DNA from: Hyphomicrobiales bacterium
GTDB lineage: Bacteria > Pseudomonadota > Alphaproteobacteria > Rhizobiales > Rhizobiaceae
Reading direction: 5' to 3'
DNA length: 64,000 nt
Assembly: GCA_900465665.1 (NCBI GenBank)
Contig: UBJO01000077.1
Coordinates: 36,009-100,008 of the forward strand
The number at the start of each line of letters is the position of its first letter. Positions within the stretch are counted from its first letter, which is position 1. Positions 52,820 to 61,684 of this stretch are shown here, piece after piece. Both the position numbers and the translations under genes were made by a program. Below the pieces are notes generated by a model. The model searched no databases, was not told the DNA's origin, and was given only the letters and a program-made list of their open reading frames with translations.

Positions 52820-54784
52820 TCAAAATTCTTCCCAGTTGTCTCCGGCCGGAGCGGCCATGGCTCGTGCGGCGCTGCCGCCGCTGAATGCGCCCGCGACCTT
52901 GCCGATGAGGGCTCGGGCGGGAGATGATTTCGGATGCGAGGCTGCTGATGCTTCCCGCGGCGTGTGACGGGCATTCATGCCCTCGCCGATATTGAACGTG
53001 CCGATCAGCTGAATCAGGTGGTCGGCGTCGGTGGCAAGCGTATGGCTTGCCGCGTTCGTCTCTTCCACCATGGCCGCGTTTTTCTGCGTGACCTGGTCCA
53101 TCTGGCTGATGGCTGTATTGATCTCGTTCAGTCCTACCGATTGTTCGCGTGCAGAGGTTACGATTGATTTAACATGTTCGTCGATCCGCGAAACATCTTC
53201 GCCGATTTCGCGCAAAGCCTGTCCCGCGGCCGTCACCAGCTCGCCGCCGGTCTTCACTTCGGCGCCGGATTTGCCGATCAGCGTCTTGATGTCCTTAGCG
53301 GCGTTGGCGGCGCGCACGGCCAGTTCACGCACTTCCTGGGCCACGACCGCGAATCCCTTGCCGGCCTCGCCGGCGCGCGCCGCCTCGACGCCTGCGTTCA
53401 GCGCGAGCAGGTTGGTCTGGAAAGCGATCTCGTCGATGACGTTGATGATCTGCCCGATCTCGCGCGAGGCGGTCTCGATGCGTTCCATCGCCGCCATGGC
53501 GTCGTTGACGACGATATCGGACTTGGCGGTGTTCTCACGGGTGTGGGCGACCATCTGACCGACGCTCTCGGCACGGTTGGTGGCGTTGCGCACCGTGGTG
53601 GTGATCTGGTCGAGCGCGGCCGATGTCTGCTCCAGCGAGGCTGCCTGCTGCTCGGTGCGCTTGGCGAGGTCGTCTGCGGCCGAGCGCATCTGCCGGCCGT
53701 TGGCCTGGATCGAGGTGCCGTTGCGGGTGATCTCGGTCATTGTCTGGCGCAGCGTCGCGGTGGTCTGGTTGAAGTCGGCGCGCAGGCCCTCCAGCTCCGG
53801 CTTGAAGGCGTTTACGATCGTCGCGGTCACATCGCCGGCGGCAAGGCGCTTCAGGCCCTGGCCGAGTGCTGTGACGGCGGTGTTGAGCGCTTCGGTGTCG
53901 GCGAGCTTGGCGGCGTCGCGGCTGCGGCGCTCGGCGTCCGATTGCCGGCGTTCGCTTTCGCTGCGCTGTTCGAGCGCGCGCTTGTCGATCGCCGCCTGGC
54001 GAAAGCCCTCTGCGGCGCGGGCCATGTCGCCGATCTCGTCGCCACGTTGGGTGGCGGGCACGGGGCTGTCGAGATCGCCATTGGTGATCCTCTGCATGCT
54101 GGCGCGAACGCTCTCGATGCCGCGGCGGATCGAGCCGCCATGGACGTATTGGAGGCCGGCCATGCATAGCATGGCGATGATGCCGAGGCCGATCTGGATG
54201 TAGACGGCATCCTCGGAGATCGCGTTTGCCTGTTCGATGCGTTTCTTGGCGATGGCGCCGCCGTCGATGGCGAGCTTGTCCAGCGTCGTGGTCAGCTTGT
54301 CGCCGCCGCTGTCGATGGCGTCGTCCAGCTGGTCGAAGGCGGCTGCCGGAGCACCGGTTTCGACGGCATTCTTGAGGTCGCCGAGAATGCTCTGCTTGAG
54401 GGCGGCGACATCGCCGTCATAGTTCGAGACGAGAGCGGCGGCGTTCATTTCGTCGGCGAGCAGGCGCATCTGGCTGGAACCGCTCGAGAGCTGGGCGATC
54501 GAATCGTTCATCAGCTTCAGGCGTTCCGCCGTGACCAGCTTGCTGTCGCGATCGACGATGGTGTCCATCGCCGCCAGAATGAGGGTCAGGTTGGCGGTGC
54601 GCATCTCGTTGATGTAGTCGACGCTTGCCTGGATTTCGTTGGCCCGATCGAGCGCCTTGCGCACCGTGATGTTTTCATACCATCCGATGCCCATCATCGC
54701 GCCGAAGCCGATCAATGCCGCGCCGGCGAGCGTTCCGAGCCTCTGGCTGACGGAAAGGCTCTTACGCACTGTCATGTCTGTCAT
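52820..54784 (-). CDS. Methyl-accepting chemotaxis receptor
   Basis: The 654-residue receptor has an N-terminal membrane helix (residues 18-38), a periplasmic helical domain (40-190), a second membrane helix (around 205-225), a HAMP domain and the methyl-accepting signalling domain. The hairpin tip IDEIAFQTNLLALNAGVEAARAGEAGKGFAVVAQEVR is typical (parts only are cited in other entries). There is no C-terminal pentapeptide NWETF, but the end NWEEF is close to it, so CheR could bind. The ATG at 54784 has GGAGGGG 12 nt upstream; later starts at 54775 are possible. Confidence 0.92.
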   Translation of the reverse strand: MTDMTVRKSLSVSQRLGTLAGAALIGFGAMMGIGWYENITVRKALDRANEIQASVDYINEMRTANLTLILAAMDTIVDRDSKLVTAERLKLMNDSIAQLSSGSSQMRLLADEMNAAALVSNYDGDVAALKQSILGDLKNAVETGAPAAAFDQLDDAIDSGGDKLTTTLDKLAIDGGAIAKKRIEQANAISEDAVYIQIGLGIIAMLCMAGLQYVHGGSIRRGIESVRASMQRITNGDLDSPVPATQRGDEIGDMARAAEGFRQAAIDKRALEQRSESERRQSDAERRSRDAAKLADTEALNTAVTALGQGLKRLAAGDVTATIVNAFKPELEGLRADFNQTTATLRQTMTEITRNGTSIQANGRQMRSAADDLAKRTEQQAASLEQTSAALDQITTTVRNATNRAESVGQMVAHTRENTAKSDIVVNDAMAAMERIETASREIGQIINVIDEIAFQTNLLALNAGVEAARAGEAGKGFAVVAQEVRELAVRAANAAKDIKTLIGKSGAEVKTGGELVTAAGQALREIGEDVSRIDEHVKSIVTSAREQSVGLNEINTAISQMDQVTQKNAAMVEETNAASHTLATDADHLIQLIGTFNIGEGMNARHTPREASAASHPKSSPARALIGKVAGAFSGGSAARAMAAPAGDNWEEF

Positions 54785-55098
54785 GTGAAGACTTGTCCCC
54801 TCCGCGATGAGCGCGGTCATGTTCTCATTCGCCAGCAAGCGGATATGCGGGATCAAGCTCCAGCCGGACATCATGTCAGTCGAACGGCGAGCGTCCTATC
54901 CGGGGCTAAATATACCAATGATTTTTTAAGTATTTGCTAACGATACCGCGCATGGAAATAGCGGGTCCGCGATTGCGCTCCGGATTGGGTGAGGCAATTC
55001 ATCACGGCCCGAAAAACGACTTGTTGAATTGCGCGGCTGCCGGCGACGCGATATCAGGCAAGGGGACGGGATTGCTTTCCCGGGCGAGGAAATTATCG
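54785..55098. other. Divergent intergenic region between the receptor and scoI genes
   Basis: About 310 bases. An AT-rich patch near 54900-54950 (including TGATTTTTTAAG) could hold the promoters of both genes. No further gene or hairpin is seen. Confidence 0.4.
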
Positions 55099-55701
55099 AT
55101 GAAAACAGTGCGTATCGCCGTCTGGGTTGCCGTGTTCCTGATGGCCGGCATTCTGGGATGGCTGACCTTGAACGTGACGCAGACCAAGGAAGTGGCCTCC
55201 GACGGTCCGTTCGGCGTGCCGTTCACGCTTGTGGCGCAGGATGGCAAGCCGATCACCGAGCAGGCGTTTCGCGGCAAGCCGTCGGCGGTGTTCTTCGGTT
55301 TCACCCATTGCCCCGAGGTCTGCCCGACGACGCTGTTCGAACTGGATGGCTGGCTGAAGCAGGTCGATCCCAATGGCGACAAGCTGCATGCCTATTTCGT
55401 CAGCGTCGATCCGGAGCGCGATACGCCCGAGGTGATGAACCAGTATGTGTCGAACGTCTCCAAGCGGATCGTCGGCATTTCGGGCGCGCCGGACAAGGTG
55501 GCCGAGGTGATCAAGGGTTACCGCGTCTACGCCAAGAAGGTGCCGGTCGACGAAAACAACCCCAAGGGCGACTACACGATGGACCATACGGCCTCGGTGT
55601 TCCTGCTCGATTCCAAGGGGCGTTTCTCCGGCACGATCGCCTATGGCGAAAATCCCGATACGGCGGTAAAAAAGCTGGAGAACCTCGCCAACAAGGGATG
55701 A
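55099..55701 (+). CDS. SCO1/SenC copper chaperone
   Basis: The 200-residue membrane-anchored thioredoxin-fold protein inserts copper into the Cu-A centre of cytochrome c oxidase. One membrane helix (residues 5-25) is followed by GFTHCPEVCPTTLFEL with the copper-binding CxxxC, and by the conserved His in YTMDHTASVFLLD. The ATG follows GAGGAAATTATCG; upstream in-frame codons give no signal. The monooxygenase gene starts 5 nt after its stop. Confidence 0.93.
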   Translation: MKTVRIAVWVAVFLMAGILGWLTLNVTQTKEVASDGPFGVPFTLVAQDGKPITEQAFRGKPSAVFFGFTHCPEVCPTTLFELDGWLKQVDPNGDKLHAYFVSVDPERDTPEVMNQYVSNVSKRIVGISGAPDKVAEVIKGYRVYAKKVPVDENNPKGDYTMDHTASVFLLDSKGRFSGTIAYGENPDTAVKKLENLANKG

Positions 55702-55705
55702 GATC

Positions 55706-56830
55706 ATGGCGCCGGGGCATCGCAGCATTCTGATTGCAGGCGCCGGCACGACCGGTCTTACCGCTGCCCTCGAGCTCGCCCGACGCGGCTTTCGCCCGCG
55801 TGTCGTCGACAACGACGTCGGTCCCGTTCCGCTTGCCGAAAGCAGGGCTCTCGGCGTCAATGCGCGGACACTGACGCTGCTCGGTCCGTCACGGGTGACG
55901 GATGCCATCCTGCAGGAGGCGCAGCAGATCGCGCAGTTTCGCGCGACCTCCGAAGGGCGTCGCCTGGCGACGGTGGACACGACGAAGCTGCCGGGACGCT
56001 TCAGCGCCATTTACGCGCTGGCGCAGGGACACACCGAACGCCTGCTCCTGAGCAAGCTCGATGATTACGAGGTCGATCCCGAATGGCAGACGGCGATCGA
56101 GAAGGTGTCCGGGGATGCCAAGCCCGTGGTCACGCTGCGCAAGCCTGACGGGACGGTCGAGACGGCCACGTTCGATATCGTCATCGGGGCCGATGGTGCG
56201 CATTCGGTGGTGCGCAAGGCTGTCGGCATCGGCTTTCCGGGCGAGGCGCTGGAGAGCAGCTTCTATCTCGCCGACTTTCGCTACAAAAAGGAAATCGACC
56301 CGCATTTCATCGAGATGCAGCTGGTCGATCCCGGGATGATCGGCCGGATCCCGGTCGAGCGCGATGTGCTGCGGTTCATTTCGACGCTGCCGGATTTCGA
56401 GCAGAAGATCGTCCATCCCGGGCCGGTGGCGGAGCGCCTCTGGGCCTCGGAGTTTCGCATTCACTTCCGCCATGTCGAAGAGATGGCCAAGGGCAATGTG
56501 TTCCTGGCCGGCGATGCCGCGCATATCCATTCGCCGGCCGGCGCGCGGGGGATGAATCTCGGGATCGAGGATGCCTGCTGGCTCGCCTATCTGATCTCCG
56601 AGGGGCGCGAGGCCGAGTACAGCCGGCTGCGGCTGCCGGCGGTGAAGACGGTGCTGAAGCAGACGCGGCAGCTGACGAGGCTGATTGCGATGCGCAATCG
56701 ACTGGCTATTTCGATCCGGAACCTTGCGGTGCCGGTGCTTTTTAGACTACCTGCATTCCAACGAAGATTGCTGACCGGCGTTGCGGGCTACGACACGCCG
56801 CCGCCGCCGTGGATCGACGGCGCGTTGTAA
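55706..56830 (+). CDS. FAD-dependent aromatic hydroxylase-like monooxygenase
   Basis: The 374-residue flavoprotein has the N-terminal FAD motif SILIAGAGTTGLTAALELA, the second motif IGADGAHSVVRKAV and the GD motif FLAGDAAHIHSPAGARGMN of class A flavin monooxygenases (PheA/MhpA/UbiH group). They hydroxylate aromatic rings with NAD(P)H and O2. A C-terminal hydrophobic region may attach it to a membrane. The substrate is unknown. It lies 5 nt after the SCO1 gene and 16 nt before prmA. Confidence 0.88.
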   Translation: MAPGHRSILIAGAGTTGLTAALELARRGFRPRVVDNDVGPVPLAESRALGVNARTLTLLGPSRVTDAILQEAQQIAQFRATSEGRRLATVDTTKLPGRFSAIYALAQGHTERLLLSKLDDYEVDPEWQTAIEKVSGDAKPVVTLRKPDGTVETATFDIVIGADGAHSVVRKAVGIGFPGEALESSFYLADFRYKKEIDPHFIEMQLVDPGMIGRIPVERDVLRFISTLPDFEQKIVHPGPVAERLWASEFRIHFRHVEEMAKGNVFLAGDAAHIHSPAGARGMNLGIEDACWLAYLISEGREAEYSRLRLPAVKTVLKQTRQLTRLIAMRNRLAISIRNLAVPVLFRLPAFQRRLLTGVAGYDTPPPPWIDGAL

Positions 56831-56845
56831 CGGGAAAGACCGACC

Positions 56846-57724
56846 TTGAGTGAAATCCGCCTCTATGTGACGACGACAGAAGTGCTGGCCGGGGAAGTGC
56901 TCGACCTTTTGTCCGAGGTGTTCGGCGAAGAAGACTTCGCCATCGCCACCACCGAAATCGACGAGAAGAAGGACATCTGGGAAGCCTCCGTCTACATGAT
57001 GCAGGTCGACGAGGATGACGTTCGCGTCCGCGTCGAGGCGGCGCTTTCAGAAGCGTTCCCCGAGATGACCGTCGAGCGCGAGGTCATTCCCGATGTCGAC
57101 TGGGTGGCGAAATCGCTCGAGGGGTTGAAGCCGGTCCGGGCAGGGCGCTTCCTGGTGCATGGTTCGCACGACCGCGACAAGGTGCGCTCCGGCGATATCG
57201 CCATCGAGATCGATGCCGGCCAGGCCTTCGGCACCGGCCATCACGGCACGACGGCGGGCTGCCTTGAGGTCATCGACCGCGTGGTGCGCTCGCGCCGGGT
57301 CCGCAATGCGCTCGATCTCGGCACGGGCAGCGGCGTTCTGGCGATCGCGGTGCGCAAGTTGAAGAACATTCTGGTTCTCGCCACCGACATCGATCCGATC
57401 GCCACCCGTGTCGCGGCCGAGAACGTGCGCCGCAACGGCATCGCCTCTGGTATCGTCACGGAAACGGCGCCGGGGTTCCATTCGACGGCGTTTTCGAACC
57501 ATGGTCCGTTCGATCTCATCATCGCCAACATCCTGGCGCGGCCGCTGATCAAGATGGCGCCGCAGCTCGTCACGCATCTGGCGCCGGGCGGATCGGTGAT
57601 CCTGTCGGGCATTCTGGCATCGCAGCGTTGGAAGGTGCTGGCGGCCTATAATGGCGCGCATCTGAGGCATGTGCGCACAATCTGGCGCAATGGCTGGGTG
57701 ACGATCCATCTCGACCGGCCGTAA
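56846..57724 (+). CDS. prmA: Ribosomal protein L11 methyltransferase
   Basis: The 292-residue methyltransferase trimethylates L11. FGTGHHGTTAGCLEVID is a PrmA signature, ALDLGTGSGVLAIAV the SAM loop and IIANILARPL the catalytic segment. It starts with TTG (preceded by CGGGAAAGACCGACC), the usual family start. A strong terminator follows. Confidence 0.94.
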   Translation: MSEIRLYVTTTEVLAGEVLDLLSEVFGEEDFAIATTEIDEKKDIWEASVYMMQVDEDDVRVRVEAALSEAFPEMTVEREVIPDVDWVAKSLEGLKPVRAGRFLVHGSHDRDKVRSGDIAIEIDAGQAFGTGHHGTTAGCLEVIDRVVRSRRVRNALDLGTGSGVLAIAVRKLKNILVLATDIDPIATRVAAENVRRNGIASGIVTETAPGFHSTAFSNHGPFDLIIANILARPLIKMAPQLVTHLAPGGSVILSGILASQRWKVLAAYNGAHLRHVRTIWRNGWVTIHLDRP

Positions 57725-57750
57725 GGTCTGAATCCAGGCCGTATTCAAGA

Positions 57751-57785
57751 AAAAGCCCCGAGCGCCTGATGGCCTTGGGGCTTTT
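57751..57785 (+). terminator. Terminator of prmA
   Basis: AAAAGCCCC and GGGGCTTTT form a 9-bp stem around a 17-nt loop that can pair further inside (GCC/GGC). It begins 26 nt after the prmA stop. Confidence 0.88.
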
Positions 57786-57810
57786 GCATTTCAATCGCGT
57801 CACATCGCGA

Positions 57811-57844
57811 CAAAAAGAAAAGGCGGCGCCAATGGCACCGCCTT
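57811..57844 (-). terminator. Terminator of the 49-residue orphan gene
   Basis: On the minus strand AAGGCGGTGCC and GGCGCCGCCTT form an 11-bp stem (one G-T pair) with an ATT loop, followed by TTCTTTTTG. It lies downstream of the small gene at 57961-58110 and is the reverse of the prmA terminator in direction. Confidence 0.88.
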
Positions 57845-57960
57845 GCGACCGGTTTCCCGATCATGTCTGCGAGCTTGATGAGGAGGAGTGCTCAAGCAGA
57901 CGTCTACTTATTCTGATCGCCGTTCCGGTGAGGGAGGAGGAGAGCGGAGCGGCGAGTTGC

Positions 57961-58110
57961 TCAGAATGCGTAGCTTCTTGCGGCGCCAGCGAGAATGGTG
58001 CGGGGGCCTTCGTTCAGCGGGCGACGAGCGCCGATGATATGACGGACAGTCTGGCGCTCGCCAGCCTGTACCGGGCTGCTGTAAGCGGAGCGCGACAGAG
58101 AGGCAGTCAT
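57961..58110 (-). CDS. 49-residue orphan protein (hypothetical)
   Basis: A complete 50-codon frame starts with ATG preceded by AAAAGGAATTTTGAA (AAGGA 7 nt upstream), and its transcript would end at the strong terminator at 57811-57844. The peptide starts MTASLSRSAYSS, is rich in Arg, Ala and Ser and contains no membrane segment or recognisable domain; it is basic (RHIIGARRPLNEGPR) and may bind RNA or a partner. I do not recognise it. The plus-strand frame across the same bases lacks a ribosome binding site and is rejected. Confidence 0.6.
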   Translation of the reverse strand: MTASLSRSAYSSPVQAGERQTVRHIIGARRPLNEGPRTILAGAARSYAF

Positions 58111-58395
58111 TTCAAAATTCCTTTTGTTTCCGGTTCACTTTGAACCATTCGATGAGCGCCTTATAACCGATTGAAAAAATCGAGGCAGAGGGTTTGTCTC
58201 ATGGGAGCCATGCAGCCAATGCATAAAGCGTGCCAAGCCGGTGAATTGCGCCTCATTTCCGCCCAAATATTACGCGGCTTTCGATCATCGGCGAGACGCG
58301 GTTTTTCTCCCGTTCGCGTGATTTTCCGATAACATAGCGGCATTCCGCCTGCCGGATTCGTGTTGAATGTCGGACCAAACATCAGGTTTTTGAGC

Positions 58396-60231
58396 ATGTA
58401 CCAGTCTTTCGAAGTCACCTCCACGCCACAATTCGGCCGCGATCGCACCTCTGCGCTGCGTGCAAGTTTCGACGATCTTGCGATCGACGCCTTTCTTGTC
58501 CCCAGGGCGGACGAGTTCAACGGCGAATATGTGCCGGCATGTTCGGAGCGGCTGGCGTGGCTGACGGGCTTTACCGGCTCGGCCGGCATGGCGCTGGTGA
58601 CGCGCTCTGAGGCGATCGTGTTCGTCGACGGTCGCTATGTGACGCAGCTTGCCGAGCAGGTGGACGGTTCGGTGTTTACCGGCGGCGATCTCGTCAACGA
58701 GCCGCCGCATCTGTGGCTCGGCAATCACGGCGCCAGGGGGCTTCGCCTCGGGATCGATCCGTGGCTGCATTCCGGCGCCGAGGTCAAGCGGCTGGAAAAG
58801 GCGCTGGACGCGATCGGCGGTTCGCTGGTCATCCTTCCGCACAATCCGCTCGACAGGCTCTGGGCCGACCGGCCGCAGGAGCCGCTGGGCGCCGTTGCCA
58901 TCCAGAATGTGGCGCAGGCGGGTATTCTCGCCGATGAGAAGATCGCCAAGATCGCGGCTGATCTGAAGGCCAAGGATATCAAGGCTGTTCTGATCGCCGA
59001 TCCGTCGTCGGTTGCCTGGATCTTCAACATTCGCGGCGCCGACGTGCCGCACACGCCGCATCCTTTGGCGCGCGCCATCATCTATGCCGATGGCAAGGCC
59101 GACCTGTTTCTCGACAAGCGCAAGACCGGGATCGAGCAAGAGGCCTATCTGGCGCAGATGTGCGTGCAGCTGCCGCCATCGGCACTCGAGGAGACGCTTT
59201 CGGCGGTCTCCAAGGATGGTGGCCGGGTGCTCGTCGATCCTGATCTCACCTCCTACGGGCTTGCCAGCATCATCCGCGCGGCGGGTGGTGTCGTGGTCGA
59301 GGGCAACGATCCGGCGAAGCTGCCGCGGGCTGTCAAGAACAGCGTCGAGATCAACGGGTCGGCGGCGGCGCATCTGCAGGATGGCGCGGCGATGGTCGAG
59401 TTCCTGTGCTGGCTGGCGCAGACCAAGCCCGGCACGGTGACCGAGATCGAAGTCGCCGAGAAGCTCGAGGCGGCGCGTGCCAAGGTCGGGCAGAGCATGC
59501 AGAACCCGCTGAAGGACATCTCCTTCGACACGATCTCCGGTGCCGGACCGCACGCGGCGATCATGCACTACCGGGTGACGACCGAGAGCAACCGCAAGCT
59601 TGAGGCGGGCGAGCTGTTCCTGATCGATTCCGGCGCGCAATACATCAACGGCACCACCGATATCACCCGCACGGTGGGCGTCGGCACGGTTTCGGAAGAG
59701 CAGAAGCGGTTCTTCACGCTGGTGCTGAAGGGAATGATCCAGATCAGCACGGCGCGGTTCCCGAAGGGGACGCGCGGCTGCGATCTCGATCCGCTGGCGC
59801 GCATCGCGCTGTGGCGGGCAGGGGCCGATTTCGGCCATGGTACGGGTCACGGCGTCGGTTCCTATCTCTCGGTTCACGAGGGGCCGCAGCGGATCTCCAG
59901 GATGTCGACGCAGGAGCTTCTGCCGGGGATGATCCTTTCCAACGAGCCCGGTTACTACCGGCCGGGCGCGTTCGGGATCCGCATCGAGAACCTGATCTAT
60001 GTGCGCGATGCCGAGCCCGTGGAGGGCGGCGACATGCCGGTGCTGAGCTTCGAGACGCTGACCTTCTGCCCGATCGACCGCAGCCTCGTCATTCCGGAGC
60101 TGCTCACCCATGACGAGCTGCACTGGTTCAACGACTATCACGTGAAGACGCGTGAGGCGCTGATGCCGCTGATCCATGACCACGAGGTCAAGGCGTGGCT
60201 GGAGAATGCGACGCTGCCGCTGGAATATTGA
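58396..60231 (+). CDS. pepP: Xaa-Pro aminopeptidase (M24 family, aminopeptidase P)
   Basis: The 611-residue metallopeptidase removes N-terminal residues before proline. Two creatinase/prolidase N-terminal domains (residues 20-310) are followed by the pita-bread domain: LIDSGAQYINGTTDITRTV has the two Asp ligands, GHGTGHGVGSYLSVHEG the His, NEPGYY and IRIENL the Glu ligands. The length class of about 600 residues is typical of the eukaryotic-like cytosolic APP1 type. The ATG at 58396 has only a weak site (TTGAGC). Confidence 0.93.
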   Translation: MYQSFEVTSTPQFGRDRTSALRASFDDLAIDAFLVPRADEFNGEYVPACSERLAWLTGFTGSAGMALVTRSEAIVFVDGRYVTQLAEQVDGSVFTGGDLVNEPPHLWLGNHGARGLRLGIDPWLHSGAEVKRLEKALDAIGGSLVILPHNPLDRLWADRPQEPLGAVAIQNVAQAGILADEKIAKIAADLKAKDIKAVLIADPSSVAWIFNIRGADVPHTPHPLARAIIYADGKADLFLDKRKTGIEQEAYLAQMCVQLPPSALEETLSAVSKDGGRVLVDPDLTSYGLASIIRAAGGVVVEGNDPAKLPRAVKNSVEINGSAAAHLQDGAAMVEFLCWLAQTKPGTVTEIEVAEKLEAARAKVGQSMQNPLKDISFDTISGAGPHAAIMHYRVTTESNRKLEAGELFLIDSGAQYINGTTDITRTVGVGTVSEEQKRFFTLVLKGMIQISTARFPKGTRGCDLDPLARIALWRAGADFGHGTGHGVGSYLSVHEGPQRISRMSTQELLPGMILSNEPGYYRPGAFGIRIENLIYVRDAEPVEGGDMPVLSFETLTFCPIDRSLVIPELLTHDELHWFNDYHVKTREALMPLIHDHEVKAWLENATLPLEY

Positions 60232-60250
60232 GAACTATTGAAACTGTGGG

Positions 60251-60274
60251 GCGGCGACCGTGATCGGTCGCCGC
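60251..60274. terminator. Hairpin between convergent pepP and azlD
   Basis: GCGGCGACCG and CGGTCGCCGC make a perfect 10-bp stem with a TGAT loop, 19 nt after the pepP stop and directly against the azlD stop codon. There is no T run in either direction; it may still define both 3' ends. Confidence 0.6.
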
Positions 60275-60275
60275 G

Positions 60276-60584
60276 TCAGCCGCCGATCGTGTGGCGCCAG
60301 GCCATGACGACTGCCCAGGCGGCGACCAGCATCCATGTGTGCGAGACGCGCAGGCCGACGAGCAGGGCGACGACCAGCGCCAGCTTGGTCTCCCAGCCGC
60401 CGGTGAAGAAGGCGGGGGCGACGAGCGTAGTCAGCACCGCTGCCGGCACAGCTGCAAGGGCCGCTTCCATGCGCGGCGGAATGCGCTTCATCGTGGTGAT
60501 CAGGATATAGCCGCCGATGCGCGTCGCATAGGTTGCGACGGCGGCCGCCAGGATGATCAGCAACATGTGGGGATCGAAGGTCAC
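60276..60584 (-). CDS. azlD: AzlD-family small subunit of a branched-chain amino-acid exporter
   Basis: The 102-residue membrane protein has about four hydrophobic segments (LLIILAAAVATYATRIGGYI, with the conserved TYxxR start). AzlD works with AzlC in export of branched-chain amino acids. The GTG at 60584 lies one base after the AzlC stop, which suits coupled translation; a later ATG at 60566 is possible. Confidence 0.88.
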   Translation of the reverse strand: MTFDPHMLLIILAAAVATYATRIGGYILITTMKRIPPRMEAALAAVPAAVLTTLVAPAFFTGGWETKLALVVALLVGLRVSHTWMLVAAWAVVMAWRHTIGG

Positions 60585-60585
60585 G

Positions 60586-61302
60586 TCACACCTCGTGCAG
60601 ATCGGATTCGAGTTCCTGCGCCGTCGGCGGCGGCGGGAACAAAGCGGCAAGCAGGATGCCGGCGGCAGCGCCCAGGCTCACATGCCAGGGCGAGCCGACA
60701 TAGTGATAGGCGACGACCGAGGCGACGGCGCTGACGGCGGCCACCGGAATGAAGTTGTCGCGGTGGCGGAAATCGAGAACGATGCCAAGGAAATAGGCCG
60801 GCAGCAGGATATCCAGCCCGATCGACTTCGGATCGCCGATATAGCGGCCAAGCGTGCCGCCGAGCAGGCTGACCAGCGTCCACGGAACATAGATGACCAG
60901 GCCGAAGCCGAGATACCAGGAGAAGGTCACCGGCTTGCCCGCTTCGCCGCGCTTCACCGTTTCGGCGAACTGCGGATCGACAAGCAGGAAGAAGGTGAAG
61001 AACTTCTGCAGCTTGGTGAAATGCTTGATGTAAGGCGCGATCGCCGCGGAATAGAGCACGTGGCGGAAATTGACGGCGAGGATGGAGGCGACGATCAGCC
61101 ATGCCTGGACGTCATGGCCGAAAAGCTCGAGGCCGACCATCTGGCTGGCGCCGGCATAGACGGTGGCGCTCATGAAGGTGAGTTCGAACAGCGACATGCC
61201 GTGATCGGCGGCCAATGCGCCGAACAGCGCGCCAAACGGGGCGGAGGCCAGCGCAATGGGGAAACCGCCGCGCAGGCCGTCGATAAAATTCGCGCGTGAC
61301 AT
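60586..61302 (-). CDS. azlC: AzlC-family branched-chain amino-acid exporter, large subunit
   Basis: The 238-residue integral membrane protein has about five to six helices. GLRGGFPIALASAPFGALFGALA and TFMSATVYAGASQMVGLEL (each in part) are AzlC signatures, as is LAVNFRHVLYSAAIAPYI. It is the upstream gene of the azlCD pair. Confidence 0.92.
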   Translation of the reverse strand: MSRANFIDGLRGGFPIALASAPFGALFGALAADHGMSLFELTFMSATVYAGASQMVGLELFGHDVQAWLIVASILAVNFRHVLYSAAIAPYIKHFTKLQKFFTFFLLVDPQFAETVKRGEAGKPVTFSWYLGFGLVIYVPWTLVSLLGGTLGRYIGDPKSIGLDILLPAYFLGIVLDFRHRDNFIPVAAVSAVASVVAYHYVGSPWHVSLGAAAGILLAALFPPPPTAQELESDLHEV

Positions 61303-61435
61303 CGGCGATCATCCTCCTGGAATTTGGAACCCCTCTAAGGGGCGAGGGCTACGGCGGCAAGCGAATTTCCTTGATTGACCGATCGATTTCGCTGAACGGT
61401 GCCAATGCAGTAGCCGTGAAGCCAATGAGGGGACG

Positions 61436-61684
61436 ATGAAGCCGATCGAATTTTCCAAGGACGAGAAGGCGGCGTTGATCGCGCGCATCCAGCACCACTT
61501 CGACCGCGAGCTCGACCAGCCGATCGGCCTGTTGAAGGCCGAGCTGGTGCTTGATTTCTTCGCCAAGGAGGTGGGGGCCGCCTATTATCGCCAGGGCATC
61601 GACGACGCGCAGGCGGCTTTGGCGCGGCGCATCGACGACTTCTCTGATGATGTCTATCAGTTGCAGCGCGAGGCGGGCGATTAG
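61436..61684 (+). CDS. DUF2164 family protein
   Basis: The 82-residue protein (MKPIEFSKDEKAALIARIQ...) matches DUF2164, small cytoplasmic proteins of unknown function. A conserved FxxELDQPIGxLKAELVLDFFAKEVGAAYYRQG core (in part) is present. It is preceded by GAGGGGACG. Its stop overlaps the stop of the convergent pncA gene by 3 bases. Confidence 0.88.
   Translation: MKPIEFSKDEKAALIARIQHHFDRELDQPIGLLKAELVLDFFAKEVGAAYYRQGIDDAQAALARRIDDFSDDVYQLQREAGD

Noticed and set aside
57769..58143. 124-codon plus-strand frame between prmA and pepP
   Set aside because: It begins inside the prmA terminator, has no ribosome binding site, and the minus strand has the better supported 49-codon gene.
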